Below, piece after piece: positions 1-5,487 of a stretch of DNA of 5,487 nt. Position 1 is the first letter of the stretch, and each line of letters begins with the position of its first letter. The DNA is taken from NCBI GenBank assembly GCA_009699615.1, contig WLNV01000121.1, positions 1 through 5,487 of the forward strand, given 5' to 3'. The notes under the pieces were generated by a model. That model had not been told where the DNA came from and did not search any database. It was given only the letters and a program-made list of their open reading frames with translations. Made by a program: the position numbers and the translations under genes. This DNA comes from Actinomycetota bacterium (lineage in GTDB: Bacteria > Actinomycetota > Thermoleophilia > Solirubrobacterales > Solirubrobacteraceae).

Positions 1-297
1 GACGACATCGTCGGTCTCTACTTGGCCGCGCTCGACGGCGCGGACTGGAGCGGCGCAATCAACGGGACGGCGCCGACACCGGTCACTAATGGCGAGTTTT
101 CGAAGGCGCTCGGCAAGGCACTCCATCGTCCTGCCGTCTTTCCCGTCCCCGGCTTTGTTGTGCGCGCCCGTTTCGGCGAGATGGCTGAGATTGTGACTGA
201 AGGTCAGCGGGCCGTGCCGAATGCCGCGATGGCTCGCGGATACAGCTTTAAGCAGCCCGAACTCGGCCGCGCGTTGAGCTCGGTCCTCGCACACTGA
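1..297 (+). CDS. TIGR01777-family NAD-dependent epimerase (SDR39U1/YfcH-like), C-terminal part
   Basis: The frame is open from base 1, so the gene begins outside the window and only the last 98 residues are visible, ending at TGA 295-297. The visible part matches the C-terminal region of TIGR01777 proteins (extended SDR fold plus DUF1731). It shows DDIV at visible residues 1-4, then NGTAPTPVTN (21-30), then an HRPA motif (42-45) followed by PVPGF (48-52), then GEMAEIVTEGQRAVP (59-73), and a final segment of the type GYSFKQPEL..AL. The missing N-terminus would carry the Rossmann GxxGxxG nucleotide site. The family is NAD(P)-binding and cytoplasmic; its substrate is generally unknown, so no reaction is assigned. 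A TTG at 22 is not the start, because homology-like sequence continues upstream to the edge. The gene converges on the lipoprotein gene with 8 nt between the stop codons. The family call is recognised by motif and is fairly secure. Confidence 0.9.
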   Translation, partial: DDIVGLYLAALDGADWSGAINGTAPTPVTNGEFSKALGKALHRPAVFPVPGFVVRARFGEMAEIVTEGQRAVPNAAMARGYSFKQPELGRALSSVLAH

Positions 298-305
298 GCC
301 TGAGA

Positions 306-1562
306 TCAGTTCGCAATCGCGGCTGTCAGCGGCTGCGAAACAACCAGTTGACCGCCGACGACGCGCGAGACGGTGAAGCTGTTGAGAGTCGAATCACCGT
401 CGGGGCCGATTGAGTAGCTACCAAGCACCGAATCGCGGCGAGCGGTTGCGTTGAGCGCTGCGATCACGCGAAGGCGATTGTTTCCCGCCGACCCTGAGCG
501 CCGAATTGCGCCCAATACCGCGGCCATCGCTTCATAGCCGTAGAGCCCTGGAACGCCGGGGTCTGTTCCGAACTGAGCCCTGTAGCGCTTCGAGAACGCC
601 GCGCCACTCACCCCTAGGTCCTCGGGGTCAGGGCCCGGCCCTGTGATCAATGTCGCCCGCTGGGCGCGTGCGCTCAGATTCTCAGTGAACGGAGCGCTGT
701 CACCGCCCCGCCCGGTGAAGAAACGCAGCGAAGAGTCGGTCGTTATCAGGCGATTGAACAGCTCGGCTGTGGCCATGTTGATCGGCCCGCCATACGCAAG
801 GCAATCGGCACCGGAGGCTTTGACCTGCTGGGCGAAGCTGGCAACGTCGGACGACTTGCCGCTGCTCGCGGCCGATCCTGCCGTCGACACCGAGTTCCGC
901 TTCAAGGCCGCTGACAGCGCCTTCGCGGAACTCTTGCCGAGCGGCGAATCGCTGTAGGCGACGAAGCTTGCACGGCACTTCTGCTGGCCCTGGAGCGCGG
1001 CCTGGGCCGTCGTCTCGCGCAGCTGACTAGGGACAAGGCGAACGAAGGTCCGTTTCCCGCTCGGGTAGAAGCGGCGCGGTTCGTCAGCGCCGGCCTGCTC
1101 GCTACTGGTAAATCCGCCGTACGCGCTCAGCGGCGAGAGCTCAGCAATCCCGCCTTGATTCGTCAGCGGCAATGAAATCGCCGTCGCGGACGATTCGTAG
1201 TCTCCGATGTATGCAATCGACGTTGGTGCCAGAACCGCCGCCCGCGCGTTCGACGCAACCTGTGCTTCGGACGAGAGTTTCATCTGCCCCTGCACCGAGT
1301 TGAGAATCATCAGCGAGACCGTGAAAGGGCCTGCCATCCCTCCGGCGTCCGCGAGTGCAAGTCGCTCGCCGTTGACCATCGCCTGGCCGGCGTCCTGCAG
1401 TTCGCCACTGAGCGGAGCGCTGGTGACGACCGTCAGCTGGTCACCGTCGATCAGCACGCCGGGCCGATCCGAGCCACAACCACTGAAGGCGGTCAACAGC
1501 AAGGCGGCCGCCGCTGCCACCGAACAGACCGACCGTAGAGAGGAAAGTGTCACGCGGCTCAA
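306..1562 (-). CDS. Lipoprotein substrate-binding protein of a branched-chain-amino-acid-type ABC transporter (Peripla_BP_6-like)
   Basis: This is a 418-residue protein if it starts at TTG 1560-1562. The N-terminus is a lipoprotein signal peptide: Arg at 3 and 10, a hydrophobic Ala/Leu stretch at about 15-26, then FSGC with the putative lipidated Cys at 29. Phe at -3 is less usual than Leu. The mature part resembles type I periplasmic binding proteins (LivJ/Peripla_BP_6): a first strand LTVVTSAPLSG, an AYIGDY segment, a central FVAYSDSPLGKSSAKAL segment starting the second lobe, and a late GYEAMAAVLGAI helix typical of the family. It would sit on the outer face of the cytoplasmic membrane and deliver a small solute, possibly an amino acid, to an ABC permease. 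No permease or ATPase gene is in the window, so ligand and partner are unknown. No Shine-Dalgarno sequence precedes TTG 1562. GTG 1551-1553 is an equally plausible start, three codons shorter, and leaves the signal peptide intact. The gene lies 39 nt after the small membrane protein gene. Confidence 0.85.
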   Translation of the reverse strand: MSRVTLSSLRSVCSVAAAAALLLTAFSGCGSDRPGVLIDGDQLTVVTSAPLSGELQDAGQAMVNGERLALADAGGMAGPFTVSLMILNSVQGQMKLSSEAQVASNARAAVLAPTSIAYIGDYESSATAISLPLTNQGGIAELSPLSAYGGFTSSEQAGADEPRRFYPSGKRTFVRLVPSQLRETTAQAALQGQQKCRASFVAYSDSPLGKSSAKALSAALKRNSVSTAGSAASSGKSSDVASFAQQVKASGADCLAYGGPINMATAELFNRLITTDSSLRFFTGRGGDSAPFTENLSARAQRATLITGPGPDPEDLGVSGAAFSKRYRAQFGTDPGVPGLYGYEAMAAVLGAIRRSGSAGNNRLRVIAALNATARRDSVLGSYSIGPDGDSTLNSFTVSRVVGGQLVVSQPLTAAIAN

Positions 1563-1568
1563 ATTGTA
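1563..1568 (-). promoter_or_regulatory. Possible -10 element of the lipoprotein gene
   Basis: The minus strand reads TACAAT here, one base from the TATAAT consensus, in otherwise GC-rich DNA. It abuts the TTG start candidate (1560-1562). If it works as a -10 box, the usual spacing puts the transcript start near 1556, downstream of that TTG and just before GTG 1551-1553. It would then favour GTG and a nearly leaderless mRNA. The hexamer 17 nt upstream does not resemble TTGACA, so support is weak. Confidence 0.3.
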
Positions 1569-1601
1569 GGTCGCGAGCGAGCGATCAGCGGGGCGGACAG
1601 C

Positions 1602-1775
1602 TCAGTCGCGCGAGCCAGGGCCAACGGAACCAACCGAGCGACCGAGAAGACGCGCTCCAGCAGCCGCCAGAATGATCACCAGCGCCAGCATGATGCCGTC
1701 GAACGAGCTAACGCCCAGCGCCGTCAGAGTCACCCAGAGTGAGAGCGCGAAGGTTGTTGCGAGGACGATTGCCAT
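1602..1775 (-). CDS. Small hypothetical membrane protein, 57 residues
   Basis: ATG 1773-1775 to TGA 1602-1604 encodes 57 residues. Two hydrophobic segments are visible: about residues 2-21 (MAIVLATTFALSLWVTLTAL) and about 28-40 (GIMLALVIILAAA), joined by the short polar turn GVSSFDG. The tail is basic and glycine-rich (ARLLGRSVGSVGPGSRD). The pattern suggests two membrane-spanning helices and a short, probably cytoplasmic, C-terminus. I cannot assign a family. The gene starts 12 nt after the trpA stop on the same strand, so cotranscription with trpFBA is likely. It fills the gap between trpA and the lipoprotein gene. No Shine-Dalgarno sequence precedes the ATG. A weak TAAGAT hexamer overlaps the trpA stop, 9 nt before the ATG. 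That the gene is real is inferred from position, strand, and coherent membrane-protein composition; chance remains possible in GC-rich DNA. Confidence 0.6.
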   Translation of the reverse strand: MAIVLATTFALSLWVTLTALGVSSFDGIMLALVIILAAAGARLLGRSVGSVGPGSRD

Positions 1776-1787
1776 GGTTTTCGAATC

Positions 1788-2570
1788 TTAGCGAAGCGCC
1801 TCCGCGAATTGCTCTACCAGCGTGCGGCAAGCAGTCGCGGGGTCATCCTGCTCGGCTGCCTCGCGCACCAGTCGACTGCCGATGATCACGCCATCGGCAC
1901 CGGCGTCGGCGGCGGCGCTGGCCTGTTCCGGCGTTGAGATGCCGAAACCAAGTGCCACCGGGGCGCTCGTGTGGGGGCGTACCCGTGCGATCACGTCGGC
2001 GTAAGCGCTTTCGTCGCCACGCTCGCCGGTCGTGCCCGCAACGGCCACCGTATAGAGGAAGCCGTGCGCGGCCGCGCCGATCGCCGTAAGCCTCTCATCG
2101 GTGCTGGTCGGCGCTGCCAACGGCACAAACGCGACGCCTGCAGCGGCGCAATTCTCGGCCGTTGTCGGCGCCTCCTCCAACGGAAGGTCGGGGACGATCA
2201 GGCCGCTGACGCCAGCAGCGGCGATGTCAGCAACGAACTGCTCCGTCCCCCTCGCCAGAATCGCATTTGAATAACACATCAGCACTACCGGCAGTCGCTC
2301 TGACAGTTCGGTCGCAATCTCGAGGACGCCGTCCAGCGTCGCTCCTGCGGCAAGCGCTGCGGTGCCCGCTGCCTGGATCACAGGACCGTCGGCGAGCGGG
2401 TCGGAGAATGGGACGCCGAGTTCGATCAGGTCGGCGCCTCCGTCGGCGTAGCCGTTGGCGATTGCCAGCGAAGTCGGCAGATCGGGAAACCCGCCCATCA
2501 GGTATGGCATCAGCGCCGCGCGACGGCCGCAGCCCGTGAAGGCCGCGCCAATTCGATCGATACCGCTCAT
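1788..2570 (-). CDS. trpA: Tryptophan synthase alpha chain
   Basis: A 260-residue TIM-barrel protein, close to the usual family length of about 265. The alpha subunit cleaves indole-3-glycerol phosphate to indole and glyceraldehyde-3-phosphate and channels indole to TrpB in the cytoplasmic alpha2-beta2 complex. The catalytic pair is present: Glu50 in LIELGVPFSDPLADGP and Asp61, matching Glu49 and Asp60 of the enteric enzyme. Tyr173 matches the active-site Tyr175. The phosphate site is formed by GFGIS (208-212) and GSRLV (231-235), and VPDLPLEE (126-133) is also typical. The loop-6 region reads VAVAGTTGER, where most homologues have a Ser-x-x-Gly-Val-Thr-Gly form, so the usual Ser is Ala and Val is Thr. 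The start ATG 2568-2570 overlaps the trpB stop as ATGA. No clear Shine-Dalgarno sequence precedes it, so translation probably depends on ribosomes finishing trpB. The gene ends at TAA 1788-1790. Confidence 0.97.
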   Translation of the reverse strand: MSGIDRIGAAFTGCGRRAALMPYLMGGFPDLPTSLAIANGYADGGADLIELGVPFSDPLADGPVIQAAGTAALAAGATLDGVLEIATELSERLPVVLMCYSNAILARGTEQFVADIAAAGVSGLIVPDLPLEEAPTTAENCAAAGVAFVPLAAPTSTDERLTAIGAAAHGFLYTVAVAGTTGERGDESAYADVIARVRPHTSAPVALGFGISTPEQASAAADAGADGVIIGSRLVREAAEQDDPATACRTLVEQFAEALR

Positions 2571-3745
2571 GACCGACCGAGCAGCGCCAAGACTTCGGCG
2601 AGGTCCTTGTCGCCCCGGCCCGAGAGACAGATCAGATCGAGCTCCGAATCGCTCGGCACGTTAAGTGCGAAGTGGAGCGCGTGCGCCGGTTCGAGAGCGG
2701 GGATGATTCCCTCAAGCTGGGCGGTGCGCTCAAACGCGGCGAGCGCGTCCTCGTCCGTTACCGCGACATAGGTCGCGCGGCCACTGTCACGCAGCCACGC
2801 GTGCTCGGGCCCGGACCCGGGGTAATCGAGGCCAGCGGAAACCGAATGGGCCTCCGCGATCTGGCCCTCATCGTCCTGCAACAGCGCGCTGAGCGAACCG
2901 TGGAGCACTCCCGGGCGTCCGCCGGCGGTAAGTGGGGCTCCGTGGCGGCCGCTAGCGAGCCCCTCCCCTGCCGCTTCAACGCCGATCAGTTCCACGCTCT
3001 CGTCGGCTACGAAGGCGGTAAATGCACCGATCGCGTTCGAACCTCCGCCGACGCAGGCGATTACGCGTTGAGGCAGGCGCCCTTCGCGCTCGAGAATCTG
3101 GGCCCTTGCCTCATCGCCGATGCAGCGCTGAAGGTCGCGCACAATTGCCGGGTACGGTGCCGGACCGACCGCCGAGCCGATGATGTAGTGGCTGTCGGCC
3201 ACGTTCGAAACCCAGTCCCGGATCGCTTCCGACACGGCCTCCTTCAGCGTGCGCGCGCCAGCCTCGACCGGAACGACAGTAGCTCCGAGCAGCCCCATCC
3301 GCTGGACGTTCGGCGCTTGACGGCGGATGTCTTCGGCCCCCATGTAAACGACGCACTCAAGATCGAGAAGTGCGCAGGCCGTCGCTGAGGCAACTCCATG
3401 CTGACCGGCTCCGGTCTCAGCGATGATCCTGCGCTTGCCCATCCGTACTGCAAGCAACGCCTGCCCAAGCGCATTGTTGATCTTGTGAGCACCGGTGTGG
3501 AGCAGATCCTCTCGCTTCAGGTAGATCGTGCGACCGGCGACCGCGCTGAGTCGCTCGGCCAGGTAGAGCGGCGTCGGTCGGCCGGCGTAGTCGCGAAGCA
3601 GGCGGCCAAGTTCAGCTTGGAACTCGTCGTCGGCGCGCGCGCTGATCCACGCCGCCTCCAGCTCCGCGAGCGCTGGCATCAGCGTCTCCGGGACGTACTG
3701 ACCGCCGTAAGGCCCGAAGCGGTGTTCGAGACTGACGTCGCTCAC
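2567..3745 (-). CDS. trpB: Tryptophan synthase beta chain
   Basis: A 392-residue PLP enzyme of fold type II, normal length for TrpB1. It condenses indole from TrpA with L-serine to form L-tryptophan in the cytoplasmic alpha2-beta2 complex. Visible marks are FGPYGGQYVPETL (10-22), GRPTPLYLAERL (55-66), KREDLLHTGAHKINN (77-91) with PLP-binding Lys88, AETGAGQHGVA (109-119) with catalytic Glu110, the phosphate-cup GGGSNAIG (233-240), GLDYPGSGPEH, and the near-terminal LSGRGDKD. One oddity is GPAPYP at 194-199, where most TrpB proteins have GPHPYP or GPHPFP. The GTG start (3743-3745) overlaps the trpF stop as GTGA and has a good Shine-Dalgarno sequence 8 nt upstream. The 3' end overlaps trpA by 4 nt. 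The intact alpha-contact region and adjacent trpA argue for TrpB1, not the stand-alone TrpB2 type. Confidence 0.98.
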   Translation of the reverse strand: MSDVSLEHRFGPYGGQYVPETLMPALAELEAAWISARADDEFQAELGRLLRDYAGRPTPLYLAERLSAVAGRTIYLKREDLLHTGAHKINNALGQALLAVRMGKRRIIAETGAGQHGVASATACALLDLECVVYMGAEDIRRQAPNVQRMGLLGATVVPVEAGARTLKEAVSEAIRDWVSNVADSHYIIGSAVGPAPYPAIVRDLQRCIGDEARAQILEREGRLPQRVIACVGGGSNAIGAFTAFVADESVELIGVEAAGEGLASGRHGAPLTAGGRPGVLHGSLSALLQDDEGQIAEAHSVSAGLDYPGSGPEHAWLRDSGRATYVAVTDEDALAAFERTAQLEGIIPALEPAHALHFALNVPSDSELDLICLSGRGDKDLAEVLALLGRS

Positions 3746-4407
3746 GCCGGCAGCTCCTCGCTGGAGGTCGGCGAGGTCGATGCCACCGCGTCGACGAACG
3801 CCAACATCTTGGCGGCGTCCTTGATTCCGGGTGAAGCCTCGGTGCCGCTGGCGGTATCTACGGCGAAGGGATGGATCACACCGATCGCTTCGGCAACGTT
3901 GGAAGCATCCAACCCTCCGCTGAGAATCAACGGGAGTTTCGAATGGCGGCCAGCTGCGAGCGACCAGTCCCAGCTCTCTCCGGTTCCGCCGCGCAGGTCG
4001 GGATGGCCGGTATCGAGCAAGTGGTAGTCGACGTGGTGGAATCGCTCAAGGTCGTTGAGCTGCTCGCCGGAAACGACCTGCATTGCTTTGATCACCCTGG
4101 CGCCGGTGCGCCTGCGCAGCTCCTCACAGAACGAGGGACCTTCGTCGCCATGGAGCTGAACCATCGTGAAGCCGAGCGCGTCGACCTGACCGGCGACCTC
4201 GTCGAGCGTTGGATTGACGTATACGCCGCAGACTTCGACATCACGATGAAGCCGAGTTGCGATCGTGCGGGCGTCGACCTGCTCGCAGCGCCGGCCTGAG
4301 CCGTCCCACATGATGCAGCCGACAGCCCACGCGCCGAGCTCGACCGCTAGTTCAGCGTCGGCGAGGTTTGTAATTCCGCAGATCTTTATTCGTGGGGCAG
4401 TGCTCAC
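3742..4407 (-). CDS. trpF: Phosphoribosylanthranilate isomerase
   Basis: A 221-residue protein read from GTG 4405-4407. TrpF catalyses the Amadori rearrangement of N-(5'-phosphoribosyl)anthranilate to CdRP in tryptophan synthesis. Family marks are in order: KICGIT (8-13) with catalytic base Cys10, SGR (37-39), GVYVNP (61-66), VQLHGDE (83-89), IKAMQV (106-111), LLDT (130-133) with general acid Asp132, GGTGESWDW (140-148), LSGGL (162-166) and VDTASGTE...PGIKD (183-197), the phosphate-binding end of the barrel. The frame stays open upstream to 4581, but that extension would overlap the protease gene by 137 nt and is Arg/Ser-rich and unlike TrpF, so the GTG just before STAPRIKICG is chosen. No Shine-Dalgarno sequence is well placed. 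The C-terminal EELPA codons carry the trpB Shine-Dalgarno sequence. The stop overlaps the trpB start by 4 nt. Confidence 0.95.
   Translation of the reverse strand: MSTAPRIKICGITNLADAELAVELGAWAVGCIMWDGSGRRCEQVDARTIATRLHRDVEVCGVYVNPTLDEVAGQVDALGFTMVQLHGDEGPSFCEELRRRTGARVIKAMQVVSGEQLNDLERFHHVDYHLLDTGHPDLRGGTGESWDWSLAAGRHSKLPLILSGGLDASNVAEAIGVIHPFAVDTASGTEASPGIKDAAKMLAFVDAVASTSPTSSEELPA
3754..3759 (-). promoter_or_regulatory. Ribosome binding site of trpB
   Basis: The minus strand reads GAGGAG, 8 nt before the trpB GTG at 3745. It lies inside the last codons of trpF (Glu-Glu). It supports the GTG as the true start and is the clearest Shine-Dalgarno sequence in the trp cluster. Confidence 0.7.
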
Positions 4408-4413
4408 ACCCCC

Positions 4414-4419
4414 ATAATG
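4414..4419 (-). promoter_or_regulatory. Possible -10 element giving a leaderless trpF mRNA
   Basis: In the 37-nt gap between the protease stop and trpF, the minus strand reads CATTAT, four of six bases matching TATAAT. Standard spacing would place the transcript start at 4407, the first base of the trpF GTG. The upstream -35 candidate (TTCAAG, 18-nt spacer) is poor. Evidence is positional only; read-through from the protease gene is the alternative. Confidence 0.25.
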
Positions 4420-4444
4420 GCAGCACCGGGCCTGCGGCTTGAAA

Positions 4445-5487
4445 CTACGGCGCCGGGACGCTCTGCTGCGGCCTGCGGCCGAGCGTGACGTTGACGGTCT
4501 TCGTCTCCTTGCCGCCACGCAGCAGCTGAATCTCAATCTGATCGCCTTGCTGCTTTGAAGCAACGTAGGTCGAGAGCGCAAGCGAGGTCAGCATCGGACG
4601 GCCGTCGATCTTCTGGATGATGTCTCCACCGATCTTCAGCGATTGGCCGTCAAGCTTGGCCGGAACCGTTCCGCCCTTGATGCCTGCGTTGGCGGCTGGG
4701 CTGCCCGGGTTGACCGTCTCGATCAGGACGCCCTTGTTGACCGGCAGGTTCAGCGGCGCGAGATCGGGGGTAATTGAGAGCGATGAGATGCCGAGATACC
4801 CGGTGTCAACGGTTCCCTGACGCAGCCCCGGCAACAGCTTGCGCGCAGTGTCGATCGGGACCGCGAAGCCGATGCCGACGTTTCCGCCACCACTGCCACC
4901 GGTCTCGATCTGCGAGTTAATGCCGATCACTTCACCGGCGCTGTCGATCAGCGGACCACCCGAGTTGCCCGGGTTGATCGCCGCATCGGTTTGGATCACG
5001 TCATTGATCGCGAAGCCGTTAAGTCCCTCGATCGAGCGCTGCTTCGCTGAAACAACGCCGGTCGTGAGGCTGAATGCCTGGCCGAAAGGATTTCCGATCG
5101 CGACGACAGGGTCGCCGACCTCGACGTCCTTCATTGACGCCAGCGGGAGCGACACCAGGTCCTGCCCGTCAGGGTTGATCTGCAGCACAGCGATGTCAGA
5201 GGAGCGATCGGCGCCAAGAATCTTGGCGTCAACGGTCTTGTCGTTCGAGAAACGAACGGTGACCTTCTTCGCGCCATCGACGACGTGGGCATTGGTCAGG
5301 ATCGTCCCCTTGCTGTCGATCACAAAGCCGGAGCCGGTCGCCTTGCCGTTCTGCGACTCGGGAGCGCCGAAGATGTTGGTCTCCTTCTTGACGACGTCGG
5401 CAGTGATGAAGACGACTCCCTTTGAGTCGCGCTGGTAGATCTCGCGTGGCGTCATTGAGCCGCCTGCGCTGACCGTCTTGACGATCC
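4445..5487 (-). CDS. DegP/HtrA-like serine protease with one PDZ domain, N-terminus cut by window edge
   Basis: The frame is open to base 5487, so the N-terminus, expected to hold a membrane anchor or signal peptide, lies outside. An ATG at 5453-5455 is probably internal, because ten further in-frame codons precede it. Numbering from that ATG, the trypsin-fold triad is complete: His57 in TNAHVVDGA, Asp87 in SSDIAVLQI, and Ser165 in GNSGGPL. GSGFVIDSKG, VAIGNPFG, VIQTDAAINPGNSGG and VGIGFAVP are all typical of the S1C family. A single PDZ domain follows (about 220-325), with the YLGI peptide-binding loop, GSPAANAGI and GGDIIQKIDG. It ends with a short polar tail at TAG 4445-4447. The likely role is surface or periplasmic-side protein quality control or regulated proteolysis; the actual substrate is unknown. 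It lies 37 nt upstream of trpF on the same strand. Nothing in the sequence ties its activity to tryptophan. Confidence 0.95.
   Translation of the reverse strand, partial: IVKTVSAGGSMTPREIYQRDSKGVVFITADVVKKETNIFGAPESQNGKATGSGFVIDSKGTILTNAHVVDGAKKVTVRFSNDKTVDAKILGADRSSDIAVLQINPDGQDLVSLPLASMKDVEVGDPVVAIGNPFGQAFSLTTGVVSAKQRSIEGLNGFAINDVIQTDAAINPGNSGGPLIDSAGEVIGINSQIETGGSGGGNVGIGFAVPIDTARKLLPGLRQGTVDTGYLGISSLSITPDLAPLNLPVNKGVLIETVNPGSPAANAGIKGGTVPAKLDGQSLKIGGDIIQKIDGRPMLTSLALSTYVASKQQGDQIEIQLLRGGKETKTVNVTLGRRPQQSVPAP

Noticed and set aside
22..297. TTG at 22 as the start of a 91-residue gene
   Set aside because: The frame is open to base 1 and the residues before the TTG (DDIVGLY) fit the epimerase family, so this is a truncated gene and not a small one.
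300..309. Short inverted repeat CTGA-GA-TCAG in the convergent gap
   Set aside because: A four-base stem with a two-base loop is too small to form a useful terminator.
310..339. Inverted repeat TTCGCA/TGCGAA with an inner GCTG-T-CAGC hairpin near the convergent gene ends
   Set aside because: It lies inside the lipoprotein coding end and no T-tract follows on either strand, so it is not a convincing terminator.
2672..3388. A 238-codon open frame on the + strand
   Set aside because: It is antisense to trpB, whose motifs are complete. Its translation is Arg-rich with no recognisable domain. Long antisense frames are expected in GC-rich codon-biased genes.
3398..4027. A 209-codon open frame on the + strand crossing the trpB/trpF junction
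   Set aside because: It is antisense to two firmly identified genes and shows no domain.
4404..4415. Micro-ORF ATG GGG GTG TGA on the minus strand whose stop overlaps the trpF start
   Set aside because: It has no Shine-Dalgarno sequence, carries no Trp codons and is far too short for an attenuator leader. It is probably chance.
4408..4581. Upstream extension of the trpF frame, giving a 279-residue protein
   Set aside because: The extra residues are Arg/Ser-rich, overlap the 3' end of the protease gene in another frame, and precede a standard TrpF N-terminus at GTG 4405-4407.
4839..5438. A 199-codon open frame on the + strand
   Set aside because: It is the antisense shadow of the HtrA-like protease gene, Pro/Ser/Thr-rich, with no family signal.

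Overview
The window is GC-rich, densely coding bacterial DNA with GTG/TTG starts and very short intergenic gaps. It looks like a high-GC actinobacterium. The HtrA-type protease sequence (TPREIYQRDSKGVVFI near the start of the visible part, followed by TGSGFVID and TNAHVVDG) and the GC-rich codon use resemble Thermoleophilia/Solirubrobacterales. That placement comes from remembered family patterns, not from a search.

Layout. On the + strand, bases 1-297 hold the C-terminal end of a TIGR01777-family (SDR39U1/YfcH-like) epimerase. It converges, with an 8-nt gap, on a long run of minus-strand genes. In transcription order, from high to low coordinates, these are: a DegP/HtrA-like trypsin-fold protease with one PDZ domain (4445-5487, N-terminus cut by the window edge); trpF (3742-4407); trpB (2567-3745); trpA (1788-2570); a 57-codon two-helix membrane protein (1602-1775); and an orphan lipoprotein substrate-binding protein of the Leu/Ile/Val-binding type (306 to about 1562).

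How the genes work together. trpF, trpB and trpA supply three of the last steps of tryptophan synthesis: PRA isomerisation, then the alpha and beta reactions of tryptophan synthase. The step between them (indole-glycerol-phosphate synthase, TrpC) is not in the window. The three cistrons overlap by 4 nt each (GTGA, then ATGA), an arrangement suited to translational coupling. The protease lies 37 nt upstream and the small membrane protein 12 nt downstream, so read-through is plausible, but a functional link to tryptophan is unproven. The lipoprotein is encoded without permease or ATPase genes nearby.

Regulation. Only trpB has a clear Shine-Dalgarno sequence. trpF and the lipoprotein gene lack one, but each has a -10-like hexamer so close to the start codon that a leaderless or nearly leaderless mRNA is possible. 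No T-tract terminator, attenuator, RNA gene, mobile element or CRISPR array was seen. No gene-free stretch exceeds 300 bases. I found no convincing undescribed system. The items most worth checking are the small membrane protein, the unusual active-region residues in TrpB and TrpA, and the possible leaderless starts.
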